DNA of 64,000 nt from Mesorhizobium_G sp050247155 (GTDB lineage Bacteria; Pseudomonadota; Alphaproteobacteria; Rhizobiales; Rhizobiaceae). The notes under the pieces are model-generated. The model worked only from the letters and a program-made list of their open reading frames with translations, was not told the DNA's origin and ran no database searches. The DNA lies in the NCBI GenBank assembly GCA_050247155.1, contig JBFWUS010000019.1, positions 1 through 64,000 of the forward strand, in the 5' to 3' direction. The position numbers and the translations under genes were made by a program. Positions 15,740-24,819 of this stretch are shown here, piece by piece (positions within the stretch are counted from its first letter, which is position 1; every line of letters begins with the position of its first letter).

Positions 15740-16687
15740 ATGGCGGTGGACAGCAGTAGGCTCGATGATGCGGCCCGTGCCGGCTGGCTTTATTATGTCG
15801 CCGGCAACACCCAGGACCAGATTGCAACCAAGCTCGGCGTCTCGCGCCAATCGGCGCAGCGGCTGGTTTCGCTCGCGATGGCGGAGGGGCTGGTCAAGGT
15901 CCGCATCGACCACCCGATTGCGCAATGCCTGGCGTTGTCGCGCGACCTGACCGCCGCCTATGGCCTGAAATTCTGCGAGGTGACGCCGAGCGATCCGTCA
16001 TCGGAGTCCACGACGCTCGGCGTGGCGCTGGCGACGGGTGCGGAACTGGAAAAATGGCTGCGCAAGCCTGAGCCCGGCATCATCGCCATGGGCACGGGGC
16101 GCACGCTCAAGGCTGCGGTCGAGTTGCTGCCGGCGATCGACTGCCCGCAGCACAAAGTGGTTTCGCTGACCGGCAATATCGCGCCAGACGGTTCGGCGGC
16201 GTTCTACAACGTCGTCTTCACCATGGCCGACAAGGTGCATTCGCGCTCGTTTCCGATGCCGCTGCCGGTCATCGCCTCCTCCGCCAAGGAGCGTGAGACA
16301 CTGCATGGCCAGGCATTGATCAAGGCAACGCTGGCGCTTGCCGCCGATGCCGACGTCGCTTTCGTCGGCATCGGCGAGCTTGGGAGAGATGCGCCGCTGT
16401 TCGTCGATGGTTTTTTGGGCAAGGCCGAACTTGATGCGCTGCATGAAGCAGGGGCGGTCGGCGAGATCGTTGGCTGGGCGTTCGACGCCAAAGGCGCCCT
16501 TGTTGACGGCATCACCAACGACCGGGTGGCCAGCGCCCCACTGCCGGACCCGAGACGTTCGCTAGTGATCGCGGCGGCGATGGGAAAGCGCAAGCTGCCC
16601 GGCATCCGCGCGGCGATCGAGGGCCGTCTGGTCAACGGCCTGATCACCGATGAGGCGACGGCAACAGCCTTGCTGCGCGCCGCCTGA
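15740..16687 (+). CDS. smoC: SorC/DeoR-family sugar-binding transcriptional regulator
   Basis: A 315-residue SorC-family regulator. It has an N-terminal HTH (AGNTQDQIATKLGVSRQSAQRLVSLAMAEGLV) and a C-terminal sugar-phosphate-isomerase-like effector domain (IIAMGTGRTLKAAVELLP, KVVSLTGNIAPDGSAAFYNV, DVAFVGIGELGRDAPLF). In related rhizobia a regulator of this type sits directly before the smoEFGK polyol transporter. Here about 4.9 kb with five other genes separates them. Assignment to the polyol operon is inference, and the gene symbol is tentative. Confidence 0.72.
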   Translation: MAVDSSRLDDAARAGWLYYVAGNTQDQIATKLGVSRQSAQRLVSLAMAEGLVKVRIDHPIAQCLALSRDLTAAYGLKFCEVTPSDPSSESTTLGVALATGAELEKWLRKPEPGIIAMGTGRTLKAAVELLPAIDCPQHKVVSLTGNIAPDGSAAFYNVVFTMADKVHSRSFPMPLPVIASSAKERETLHGQALIKATLALAADADVAFVGIGELGRDAPLFVDGFLGKAELDALHEAGAVGEIVGWAFDAKGALVDGITNDRVASAPLPDPRRSLVIAAAMGKRKLPGIRAAIEGRLVNGLITDEATATALLRAA

Positions 16688-16696
16688 ACGGTCCAC

Positions 16697-16879
16697 TTAG
16701 CGAATTGAACCCGAAGGTTCCTTGCCATCCAGAAAGCCGATATCGCGCTTGAGGTGATCGGGCAGGTCACGGACATCCAAATAGGCGCGATGGCGCGGCT
16801 GCTGGCTGAACAGCCGGTCGAAGAGATGCGCGATCGTCGACGCCGAGGATCGACGCAGAGCGTGAGCCGAGAAAGTCAT
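16697..16879 (-). CDS. DUF1127 family small protein
   Basis: A 60-residue protein with the C-terminal DUF1127 motif (YLDVRDLPDHLKRDIGFLDG) after a helical basic N terminus. Small DUF1127 proteins in alphaproteobacteria have been tied to phosphate and carbon metabolism and RNA turnover. ATG 16879 is chosen because AAGGAG lies 8 nt upstream; an in-frame ATG at 16894 overlaps that ribosome-binding site. It is divergent from the LysR gene, a pairing that suggests regulation by it. Confidence 0.82.
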   Translation of the reverse strand: MTFSAHALRRSSASTIAHLFDRLFSQQPRHRAYLDVRDLPDHLKRDIGFLDGKEPSGSIR

Positions 16880-16991
16880 GACCATCTCCTTCATTGGTTA
16901 AGGCCAGTTGATTGCTTGACCCTTGATATCGCCGTTCCAGCCCTTAATTTCCAATCGAACGTCGATCATCATTCATAAGGCAGCTTTATCT

Positions 16992-17885
16992 ATGCAGCTT
17001 CCTCCACTCGCCGCCGTCCGTGTGTTTGAGGCCGCCGCGCGGCTCGGCAATTTCACCAAGGCCGCCGAAGAACTCGGGATGACGCAGGCGGCTGTCAGCT
17101 ATCAGATCAAGGTGCTGGAGGAACGTGTCGGCGCGCCCCTTTTCCTGCGCCGGCCGCGCCAGGTGGCCTTGACCGAGATCGGCAAACGGCTGGCGCCGAA
17201 AATGTCGGAGGCTTTCGCCATCATCGCCGAAGCCTATGCTAGCGCGCGAACGGGTGTGCAGGAGACGTTAAACATCACCACGATGCTGACGTTCGCATCG
17301 CATTGGCTGGCTAAACACATCGGCGCTTTTCAAATAGCCAACCCGTTGATCGCCGTGCGCGTCGACACCAATTCCGACTTGGTCGATTTCACTCGGGAAG
17401 AGTTCGACATCGGCATTCGCTCTGGCAGAGGCGGTTGGCCGGGCGTAGTGGCGCACAAGCTCTTCAACGACGGTTTTGCACCGATGCTGACCCGCAAGCT
17501 TGCCGACAGTATTGGCGGCATTCATGAACCGGCCGATCTGCTGAAGCTGCCGCTCCTCGATCCCAGCGATCCGTGGTGGGTGCAGTGGTTCGCCGAGATG
17601 GGCGTCCACAATCTCGATCTGAAAAGTCGGCCGAACGTTCGCCTGGGTTCGCAGGCCTTTGAGGCGAACGCCGCCATGGCCGGCAATGGCGTCGCCATCC
17701 TGACGCGCGCTTTCTTTACCCAGGAACTTGCTGATGGCCGACTGATCCAACCGTTCGATCATGTCGGCGACGACGGCCAGGCATTCTGGCTCGCCTACCA
17801 CGAAACACGGCGCAACGTGCCCAAGATCAAGGCGTTTCGCGATTGGATCCTGCCGACGGTGGAGAGAACAACGGGAGCAACGTGA
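16992..17885 (+). CDS. LysR-family regulator, GcvA/VtlR-like
   Basis: A 297-residue LysR regulator. The N-terminal winged HTH (LAAVRVFEAAARLGNFTKAAEELGMTQAAVSYQI is split by the usual helix turn) is followed by a GcvA-type effector-binding domain (TNSDLVDFTREEFDIGIRSGRG, PWWVQWFAEMG, NAAMAGNGVAIL). In Brucella and Agrobacterium the GcvA-like regulator VtlR controls DUF1127 small-protein genes and a small RNA, and here a DUF1127 gene lies divergently 112 nt away. Orthology to VtlR is plausible but unproven. The start is ATG 16992; upstream in-frame sequence is intergenic in character. Confidence 0.85.
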   Translation: MQLPPLAAVRVFEAAARLGNFTKAAEELGMTQAAVSYQIKVLEERVGAPLFLRRPRQVALTEIGKRLAPKMSEAFAIIAEAYASARTGVQETLNITTMLTFASHWLAKHIGAFQIANPLIAVRVDTNSDLVDFTREEFDIGIRSGRGGWPGVVAHKLFNDGFAPMLTRKLADSIGGIHEPADLLKLPLLDPSDPWWVQWFAEMGVHNLDLKSRPNVRLGSQAFEANAAMAGNGVAILTRAFFTQELADGRLIQPFDHVGDDGQAFWLAYHETRRNVPKIKAFRDWILPTVERTTGAT

Positions 17886-17941
17886 GCTGGCTCAGCCGCA
17901 TGCAACATCATCGTGGATCGATTGTGGAGCAGACCGTGAGG

Positions 17942-19681
17942 CTATTGCGGGAAGCCGGCTTTGTGCAGACCCTCCGCTAGATGCTGACGGTCCTCGATAC
18001 GCAGTAGCGGCTCCTTGGCCAGAAATCGGGCTACCGAGAAATCCGGCAGACGGCGCAACACCGCATCAACGAAATGCTTGGCGTCATCGGATTTGCCCGC
18101 CATCGCATAGCTCGCTGCCAGCCAGGGCTGTTTGACGCAAGACAACGCTGTCGATCGGCGCATGCTCGCGATCGCGTCGACATAACGCCGCGCGTTGAAG
18201 TACATCGTGCCCAATTCGCCCCAATACCAGGACGGGCCGAAGAACGGGTCGACCTGTTTCGCTTCGAGCATCTTCTCAATCGCCGTTTCAGCATTGCCGC
18301 GATAGTTCTCAAAAATCGCCATATCAACTCGATGGACCGGGTGGTTCGGGTTTAGCGAAATCGCCTTCGCGATATGCTGTTCGGCCGCTTCATACGCGCC
18401 ACGATTGAGCTGCGCCCATGCCATGGCCGCTTGGCAGAGCGGGTCATTCTCGTCCAGTGAGACGGCCTTGCGAGCCATTTCGAACGCATCGTCCCGAATG
18501 CTGTTTGACCCACTCATATCGAGATACCACTGGCGCTCGAGAGCAGCCGACAGCAGCGCGTAAGCGCGCGCGTATCCCGGGTCGAGTTCAATCGCCTTCT
18601 CAAACAAGCGGCGGGCCTCGGCCTCTATCTCGGGAGTGCCAATAGGCAAGGCATCGCCGCGCAGGACATATTCATACGCCGCGAGGCTGGCCGGCTGCTT
18701 GCGCAGCGCCAGTTCCGTGCGCGCCCAATTCAAGCGCCCCGCAAGGGTGCTCGCGATGGTTCGCACGACCCGGTCCTGGATATCGAAAATCTCATCCTGA
18801 CCACTGTCATAGCGTTCGGCCCAGATATGGGTGCCGGTCGCTGCATCTATGAGCTGGGCAGTGATACGGGTACGGCCGGCCATCTGGCGCACACTGCCTT
18901 CCACCAGATAATGCGCCCCGAGTTCGCGCCCCGCGCGGATCATGTCGATGTCGGTACCGCGAAATCGCGATGAGGAATTTCGCGAGATCACCCGCAACCG
19001 CCGAAAGCGCGAAAGCTCGGTCGTAATGTCTTCCGTAATGCCATCGCAGAAATATTGCTGTTGGGCATCGCCGCTCAGGTTGTTGAAAGGAAGGATGGCG
19101 ATTGATGGTATTTCCGATGCCGTCGGCGCTGCGCGCGTCGTGTCACGATGGCCGCCGGGCTCCAACCGATAGACCCGCACGGGCTTGGAACTGTTTTTCA
19201 CGTCACGGAGACCGATGTCCTCGAAGGCCGCATCGAGCTTGCCTGCAACCTGTTCTTGCACGCTGCCCGACACGCAGATTTCGCCGGGATTCGCCATGGC
19301 CTGCAATCGGACCGCAAGGATCACTCCATCGCCGAAAAGATCGCTGCCCTCGACTACGACATCACCCAAATTGACGCCAACCCGCAGGACTATGTGTCGA
19401 TCCTCGGCGAGGTTCGCATTCGCCGCCGCAAATTGCTTCTGCAGTTCACTTGCGCAGGCAACGGCATTGACGGCGCTAGGGAATTCGACCAGCACGCCAT
19501 CGCCCATAACCTTGACGATACGCCCGTGATAGCGTGCGACCAAAGGATCGAGGATCTGCCTGCGCCGCTCTCGCAATGCCGCCAGCGTTCCGGTCTCATC
19601 CAGTTCGATCAGCCGGCTGTAGCCAGCCACGTCGGCGGCAAGGATCGCGGCAAGACGGCGGTTCACGAAGGATTCTCCCAA
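17942..19681 (-). CDS. Class III adenylate/guanylate cyclase with TolB-like and TPR domains
   Basis: A 579-residue soluble cyclase. The N-terminal class III catalytic domain (about residues 5-175) shows the metal-binding ILAADVAGYSRL and VMGDGVLVEF and the LRVGVNLGDVVVEGSDLFGDGV block. A FlgO/TolB-like domain follows (about 190-330: IAILPFNNLSGDAQQQYFCDGI, YLVEGSVRQMAGRTRITAQLIDA). C-terminal TPRs fill about 340-560. Many paralogues with this layout occur in Mesorhizobium and Bradyrhizobium. It should make cAMP or cGMP under control of the TPR region. The signal is unknown, and nothing in the neighbourhood points to an effector. Confidence 0.9.
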   Translation of the reverse strand: MGESFVNRRLAAILAADVAGYSRLIELDETGTLAALRERRRQILDPLVARYHGRIVKVMGDGVLVEFPSAVNAVACASELQKQFAAANANLAEDRHIVLRVGVNLGDVVVEGSDLFGDGVILAVRLQAMANPGEICVSGSVQEQVAGKLDAAFEDIGLRDVKNSSKPVRVYRLEPGGHRDTTRAAPTASEIPSIAILPFNNLSGDAQQQYFCDGITEDITTELSRFRRLRVISRNSSSRFRGTDIDMIRAGRELGAHYLVEGSVRQMAGRTRITAQLIDAATGTHIWAERYDSGQDEIFDIQDRVVRTIASTLAGRLNWARTELALRKQPASLAAYEYVLRGDALPIGTPEIEAEARRLFEKAIELDPGYARAYALLSAALERQWYLDMSGSNSIRDDAFEMARKAVSLDENDPLCQAAMAWAQLNRGAYEAAEQHIAKAISLNPNHPVHRVDMAIFENYRGNAETAIEKMLEAKQVDPFFGPSWYWGELGTMYFNARRYVDAIASMRRSTALSCVKQPWLAASYAMAGKSDDAKHFVDAVLRRLPDFSVARFLAKEPLLRIEDRQHLAEGLHKAGFPQ

Positions 19682-19771
19682 CTGCCACGGAGGTTAGCGT
19701 CAAACCTTAAGAAACGCGATGTCGACAGAATTGGTTTGCGGGCTGCCGATAACTGAGCGTTTGACCTCACT

Positions 19772-20578
19772 CTACTTTGCGGTTTCCCAGATACGCTCGG
19801 CAAAGGTGCCGTTACCGCAGTTGCGCATGTAGTCTTCCAACACGGAGCCGAAGTGCAGACCATTTGGAAAAATGTCTGCGAGCTGCGAGCCATAGGCTGC
19901 GACAGCATCGAGCTTTTTGGATATTTCTACCGGGACCACCCGAGGTCCTGCCACCCGCCACGATGTCCGCCCAAGCGCCGCCTCGACGCTGTCCGGGTTG
20001 GCAACAGGAAACAGACCGGTCGAGTATGGCATGTCTTCATAAAGGGCGACATTCACCGGACGCGCCTTGGCAACGCGATGCAAGGCGTTCGTCGTCAACA
20101 CGTGGTCGACGTGACGACCGACCCCGAGCGGGCTCAGGACAAGGTCCGGCGAAATCTCGCCGATCCAATTGTCGAGTAATTGCGACAAGACATTGCCGAT
20201 GCCATCCTGTTCCGACGGCGGTTGGGAGATCGATTGCCTTGTCGAATACAAGAAATCGCCAGCCGGCCCGGTCCGGTAGATTGCGTCAGGCAAATGACCG
20301 TGGAGGATGCGTGCGCCGAGGATGGCGACCGAGGCAACGTCTTCCCGCCGCCGCTGCTCGAACGGATTTGGACCGATGTTCCAAAGCGCATGCAGGTCTG
20401 TTGCTAGGGACGACACATCCTCAGGCGGAGGTGCGTCGGCCGTGAAGGCCGTGGCAACGACGACGTCCGTCCCTTTGGCGACGGCTTTTTCTATGATCCC
20501 ACCGACACTCAATACCCCGTCATCGAGATGAGGCGAGACCACGAGAATTTTTTTGTACTGGTCGATGTCGATGGGCAT
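19772..20578 (-). CDS. PIG-L/LmbE family deacetylase
   Basis: A 268-residue zinc-dependent N-acetyl-sugar deacetylase-like protein. The signature SPHLDDGVLSVGG gives the His-Asp-Asp metal and catalytic set, and the third ligand is in GVGRHVDHVLT. There is no signal peptide, so it acts in the cytoplasm. Family members deacetylate GlcNAc derivatives, including lipid, thiol-precursor and antibiotic intermediates. The actual substrate cannot be told from context, since neighbours are a cyclase and a GST. Length is near the family norm. Confidence 0.85.
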   Translation of the reverse strand: MPIDIDQYKKILVVSPHLDDGVLSVGGIIEKAVAKGTDVVVATAFTADAPPPEDVSSLATDLHALWNIGPNPFEQRRREDVASVAILGARILHGHLPDAIYRTGPAGDFLYSTRQSISQPPSEQDGIGNVLSQLLDNWIGEISPDLVLSPLGVGRHVDHVLTTNALHRVAKARPVNVALYEDMPYSTGLFPVANPDSVEAALGRTSWRVAGPRVVPVEISKKLDAVAAYGSQLADIFPNGLHFGSVLEDYMRNCGNGTFAERIWETAK

Positions 20579-20776
20579 TCAGCCTCCCAGCTTTTAGCAC
20601 TCTCGTCCACGCGCCTTCGCGATCAGAGACGTTTTTGAAGCCGTCCGGGAGAAAGTTTCAAGCGCCCCGGATCAGAAAGCCGGTGAAATCTCATAAGCCA
20701 AGCGCGGCGAGGTGTCGGGAATGGAACCCGTGGTTCGTCCTTTGAAGACGAGCGCCCCAATCACCCGGAGTCTTCG

Positions 20777-21430
20777 ATGAACCCCATCATAACTGCTTTT
20801 GAGAGCTCGCCCGATCGCGGCAGGGGACAGGCGCGCGACATGCGCGTTCGCTGGGCATTCGAGGAAGTCGGGCAGCCCTACGATGTGCGCCTCGTTTCAT
20901 TCAAGGAGATGAAGGAAACTGCGCACCGGACGCGGCAGCCCTTCGGACAGATTCCTTCTTACGAAGAAGATGACCTCGTCCTGTTCGAGTCGGGCGCGAT
21001 CGTTTTCGAGATTGCCCAGCGCCATGCCGGTCTACTACCGGAGGAGGCAAATGCTCGGGCGCGCGCGGTCATGTGGATGTTCGCCGCGGTCAGCACCGTG
21101 GAACCGCCGATCGTCGAACGCGAACAGACCGGGTATGCGGAGCGCGATAAGCCCTGGCACAAGGAGCGCGTGCCCTTGCTTGATGATCGAGTCCGCGCGC
21201 GGCTGGGAGACCTTTCCAAACGGCTTGGCGACGCCGACTGGCTGGATGGGTCGTTCAGCGCCGGCGACCTTCTGATGGTGATGGTGCTGCGCAGGCTGAA
21301 CGGATCGGGCTTGCTGGAAGAATATCCAAACCTCGCCGCCTACGTCGCCCGTGGCGAAGCGCGGCCAGCCTTCAGGCGTGCGTTCGACGCGCAGTTCGCT
21401 GTCTTCAAGGCGGCATCCGTGCGCGGATAG
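20777..21430 (+). CDS. Glutathione S-transferase family protein
   Basis: A 217-residue GST. The N-terminal thioredoxin-like domain has the conserved cis-Pro/SNAIL-like stretch (FGQIPSYEEDDLVLFESGAIVFEIA). The C-terminal all-helical domain has the N-capping SFSAGDLLMVMVLRRL. The N terminus (SSPDRGRGQARDMRVRWAFEEVG) resembles GSTs of rhizobia whose catalytic residue is Ser or unclear. It acts in cytosolic conjugation or stress protection. It lies upstream of, but outside, the polyol operon, which has its own promoter. Confidence 0.88.
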   Translation: MNPIITAFESSPDRGRGQARDMRVRWAFEEVGQPYDVRLVSFKEMKETAHRTRQPFGQIPSYEEDDLVLFESGAIVFEIAQRHAGLLPEEANARARAVMWMFAAVSTVEPPIVEREQTGYAERDKPWHKERVPLLDDRVRARLGDLSKRLGDADWLDGSFSAGDLLMVMVLRRLNGSGLLEEYPNLAAYVARGEARPAFRRAFDAQFAVFKAASVRG

Positions 21431-21518
21431 GGCTCGACTTTCGATCTTTCATCATCATCTGCTGCAAATTTTCGGCCCTCGTTGGCCATCGTTGTGTGCA
21501 GCGCAGCAACGATTTCAT

Positions 21519-21566
21519 TTGACAGGCTCGTCTCTGAATGAATATTTGCTCATAGACAAGGCAAAT
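21519..21566 (+). promoter_or_regulatory. smoE: Promoter and candidate SorC-type operator of the polyol operon
   Basis: TTGACA (21519-21524) and AATATT (21541-21546) form a -35/-10 pair with a 16-nt spacer. An inverted repeat, ATTTGC (21544-21549) and GCAAAT (21561-21566) with 11 nt between, overlaps the -10 and transcript start. This position suits a repressor operator. TGCTCA also occurs as a direct repeat (from 21548 and from 21566). Binding by the SorC-type regulator at 15740 is inference. Confidence 0.6.
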
Positions 21567-21594
21567 GCTCACTTTGTCCCTGGGAGGAGTACAA

Positions 21595-22911
21595 ATGAAA
21601 CTTACGGCATTCGTATTGGGATTCTGCACGGCCAGCGTCATTGCGCTGACAGCCGCGAACGCACAGACCGCGATCACCATCGCCACCGTCAACAATGGCG
21701 ACATGGTGCGCATGCAGAAGCTGACGGACGATTTCACCGCCAAGAACCCGGACATCACCCTGAACTGGGTGACGCTGGAGGAGAACGTGCTGCGCGAGCG
21801 CGTCACCACCGACATCGCCACCAATGGCGGTCAGTATGACGTTCTGACCATCGGCACCTACGAGGTTCCGATCTGGGCCAAGCAGCAGTGGCTTTTGCCA
21901 CTCGAAGACCTTGGCGCGGACTATGACTCGGCCGACATCATCCCGGCGATCGCCGGCGGCCTGTCTGTCGACGGCAAGCTCTATGCCGCGCCGTTCTATG
22001 GCGAATCGTCCTTCGTCATGTACCGCAAGGACCTGATGGAAAAGGCCGGGCTCACCATGCCCGACGCGCCGACCTGGGACTTCATCGTCGATGCCGCCAA
22101 GAAGATGACTGACCGCTCGGCCGACGTGAACGGCATCTGCCTGCGCGGCAAGGCTGGCTGGGGCGAAAACATGGCTTTCCTCACCGCCATGTCGAACTCG
22201 TTCGGCGCGCGCTGGTTCGACGAGAACTGGGTGCCGCAGTTCGACCAGCCGGAGTGGAAGAAGACGCTCGAAACCTATGTCAACGTGATGAAGGAAGCCG
22301 GCCCGGTCGGTGCTTCGTCGAACGGCTTCAACGAGAACCTGGCGCTGTTCCAGCAGGGCAAGTGCGGCATGTGGATCGACGCCACCGTCGCCGCCTCGTT
22401 TGTTTCCGATCCGAAGGCTTCGACCGTCGCCGACAAGGTCGGTTATGCGCTCGCCCCCGATAACGGTCTCGGCAAGCGTGGCAACTGGCTGTGGGCATGG
22501 TCACTGGCCATCCCCAAGAGCTCGCAGAAAGCCGACGCCGCGAAGAAGTTCGTCGGCTGGGCAACGAGCAAGGGCTATCTCGATCTGGTGGCATCGAAAG
22601 ACGGTTGGGCAAACGTACCGCCCGGAACCCGCACTTCGCTCTACAACAATGCCGAGTACCAGAAGGCGGCGCCGTTCGCGAAGATGACGCTGGACTCGAT
22701 CAACTCGGCCGACCCGACCAAGCCCAGCGTCAAGCCGGTGCCTTATGTCGGCGTGCAGTTCGTCGCTATCCCAGAGTTTGCGGGCCTCGCGACCAATGTA
22801 GGCCAGCTCTTCTCGGCAGCACTTGCCGGGCAGACAACGGTTGACCAGGCCTTGGCCGATGCGCAAGCAGCAGCCGTCCAGGAAATGGGCATGGCCGGCT
22901 ACACCAAATAG
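21595..22911 (+). CDS. smoE: Polyol (sorbitol/mannitol) ABC transporter substrate-binding protein
   Basis: Periplasmic solute-binding protein (438 aa) of the extracellular family 1 type, with signal peptide MKLTAFVLGFCTASVIALTA ending near ANA. Family-1 features are YDVLTIGTYEVPIWAKQQWL, YAAPFYGESSFVMYRKDLMEKAG and WLWAWSLAIPKSSQKADAA. It is first gene of the transporter operon; GGGAGGAG precedes the ATG. Downstream permeases, an MsmK-type ATPase and mannitol dehydrogenase point to sorbitol, mannitol or similar sugar alcohols, as for smoE of Rhodobacter and Sinorhizobium. A hairpin after the gene may keep its expression above that of the permeases. Confidence 0.88.
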   Translation: MKLTAFVLGFCTASVIALTAANAQTAITIATVNNGDMVRMQKLTDDFTAKNPDITLNWVTLEENVLRERVTTDIATNGGQYDVLTIGTYEVPIWAKQQWLLPLEDLGADYDSADIIPAIAGGLSVDGKLYAAPFYGESSFVMYRKDLMEKAGLTMPDAPTWDFIVDAAKKMTDRSADVNGICLRGKAGWGENMAFLTAMSNSFGARWFDENWVPQFDQPEWKKTLETYVNVMKEAGPVGASSNGFNENLALFQQGKCGMWIDATVAASFVSDPKASTVADKVGYALAPDNGLGKRGNWLWAWSLAIPKSSQKADAAKKFVGWATSKGYLDLVASKDGWANVPPGTRTSLYNNAEYQKAAPFAKMTLDSINSADPTKPSVKPVPYVGVQFVAIPEFAGLATNVGQLFSAALAGQTTVDQALADAQAAAVQEMGMAGYTK

Positions 22912-22928
22912 GGCTCCTCCCGGGCCCC

Positions 22929-22962
22929 GGCCGCCCATCCCAGTGTGGGCGGCCACCTTTTT
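22929..22962 (+). terminator. Attenuating hairpin between smoE and smoF
   Basis: GGCCGCCCA (22929-22937) and TGGGCGGCC (22946-22954) form a perfect 9-bp stem with an 8-nt loop, followed by ACCTTTTT. It lies in the 176-nt gap after the binding-protein gene. A partial terminator or mRNA-stabilising hairpin here is common in ABC operons, where more binding protein than permease is needed. Confidence 0.65.
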
Positions 22963-23087
22963 CTCCAGCGGTCCAGGACCGTGAACTGCGCGACCTGAAG
23001 CGGTCGGCATGATTTTCGTGCGCCCATGCGGCGAGGCGCCTGTTCACAGCCGGACTGAACGTAGATTGTCGATCGACGGGGGATCCT

Positions 23088-23960
23088 ATGGCCACTCGAC
23101 AGACCAGCACCTTGGCGCGCGGCATGCTTGCGCCGGCTGTCATCGTCCTCTTCATCTGGATGATCTTTCCGCTGCTGCGGACGCTCTATTTCTCGTTCAT
23201 GCGCTACAACATCCAACGGCCGGAAATGTTCGGCTTCACGGGATGGAACAACTACTACTACTTCTACATGGACCAGGGCTTCTGGCCCGCCATGATCAAT
23301 ACGCTGATCCTGGTGGTTGGCGTGCTGATCATCACGGTCGTCGGCGGCATCCTGCTCGGCATGCTGCTTGACCAGCCGATCTTCGGGCAGGGGATCGTGC
23401 GCATTCTGGTGATCTCGCCATTCTTCGTCATGCCGCCGGTCGCGGCGTTGGTGTGGAAGAACATGATCCTGTCGCCGAGCTACGGCGTCGCGGCAGACAT
23501 AGCCAAGTTCTTCGGCCTAAGTCCCGTCGACTGGTTCGCGCAATATCCGCTCTTTTCCGTCATCATCATCGTCGCCTGGCAATGGCTGCCCTTCGCCACG
23601 CTGATCCTGCTCACCGCGCTGCAGTCGCTCGACGGCGAGCAGAAGGAAGCCGCCGAAATGGATGGCGCGGGTTTCTTGAGTCGCTTCTGGTATCTGACGC
23701 TGCCGCATCTGGCGCGCGCGATTACCGTGGTCATCCTGATCCAGACCATTTTCCTGCTCGGCGTCTATGCGGAAATCCTCGTCACTACGGGTGGCGGTCC
23801 AGGCTTCGCGTCGACCAACCTGCCGTACCTGATCTACAAGGTCGGCTCTGTGGGCGGCGATGTCGGCCGCGCATCCGCCGGCGGCGTGGTCGCCGTCATC
23901 CTCGCCAACATCGTCGCCATCTTCCTGATGCGCGCCGTCGGCAAGAACCTGGACAAGTAG
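23088..23960 (+). CDS. smoF: Polyol ABC transporter permease
   Basis: A 290-residue MalF-type inner-membrane permease with six predicted helices. The EAA loop is EAAEMDGAGFLSRFWYLTLPHL, the coupling helix that docks on the ATPase. An N-terminal hydrophobic segment (LAPAVIVLFIWMIFPLLRTLYFSF) is typical of the family. It forms a heterodimer with the permease encoded 12 nt downstream. Confidence 0.9.
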   Translation: MATRQTSTLARGMLAPAVIVLFIWMIFPLLRTLYFSFMRYNIQRPEMFGFTGWNNYYYFYMDQGFWPAMINTLILVVGVLIITVVGGILLGMLLDQPIFGQGIVRILVISPFFVMPPVAALVWKNMILSPSYGVAADIAKFFGLSPVDWFAQYPLFSVIIIVAWQWLPFATLILLTALQSLDGEQKEAAEMDGAGFLSRFWYLTLPHLARAITVVILIQTIFLLGVYAEILVTTGGGPGFASTNLPYLIYKVGSVGGDVGRASAGGVVAVILANIVAIFLMRAVGKNLDK

Positions 23961-23972
23961 GGAGACATCGTC

Positions 23973-24797
23973 ATGGCTCGCCAAGTCACAACGCAGCAAA
24001 AGGCCGTCGCCACAGTGGCGGCCTGGGCGGTCGCGCTGATCATCTTCTTTCCGATCCTCTATACGATCATCACGTCGTTCAAATCGGAGCAGGAAGCGAT
24101 CCAGGGTTTTGACCTGATCCCGTCATGGACGCTGGAAAGCTACCGGGACGTCCAGTCGCAGTACAATTACTTCAAGCCGTTCCTGAACTCGGTCATCATC
24201 TCGGTGGGGTCGACGATCCTGGCGCTGCTCATCGCAGTGCCCGCCGCCTGGTCGATGGCGTTCTCGCCGACCAAGCGCACCAAGGACATCCTGATGTGGA
24301 TGCTGTCGACCAAGATGATGCCGGCTGTCGCGGTGCTGATGCCGATCTATCTTCTGTTCCGCGACCTAGGCCTGCTCGACAGCCGCATCGGCCTCACCGT
24401 CATGCTGATGCTGATCAACCTGCCGATCGTGGTCTGGATGCTCTACACCTATTTCCGCGAAATCCCCGGCGAGATCCTGGAAGCCGCGCGTATGGATGGA
24501 GCCTCGCTCTGGGGCGAAATCTGGGAGGTGCTTACGCCCATGGCGGTGCCGGGCATTGCGTCGACTATGCTGCTCAACATCATCCTGGCCTGGAACGAAG
24601 CATTCTGGACCATCCGGCTCACCACCACGGAAGCAGCGCCGTTGACGGCTTTCATCACATCGTTCTCCAGCCCACAGGGCCTATTCTGGGCGAAATTGTC
24701 GGCGGCGTCGACGCTGGCCATCGCGCCGATCCTGGTCATGGGCTGGTTCAGCCAGAAGCAACTCGTACGCGGCCTGACCTTCGGCGCGGTCAAGTAA
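23973..24797 (+). CDS. smoG: Polyol ABC transporter permease
   Basis: A 274-residue MalG-type permease with six helices and the coupling motif EAARMDGASLWGEIWEVLTPM. The N terminus (AWAVALIIFFPILYTIITSFKSE) and the C-terminal QKQLVRGLTFGAVK are typical of CUT1 permeases for polyols. It lies 12 nt after smoF and 22 nt before the ATPase gene, in one operon. Confidence 0.9.
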   Translation: MARQVTTQQKAVATVAAWAVALIIFFPILYTIITSFKSEQEAIQGFDLIPSWTLESYRDVQSQYNYFKPFLNSVIISVGSTILALLIAVPAAWSMAFSPTKRTKDILMWMLSTKMMPAVAVLMPIYLLFRDLGLLDSRIGLTVMLMLINLPIVVWMLYTYFREIPGEILEAARMDGASLWGEIWEVLTPMAVPGIASTMLLNIILAWNEAFWTIRLTTTEAAPLTAFITSFSSPQGLFWAKLSAASTLAIAPILVMGWFSQKQLVRGLTFGAVK

Positions 24798-24819
24798 GAA
24801 ATCGAGGAGGGAAACCACA

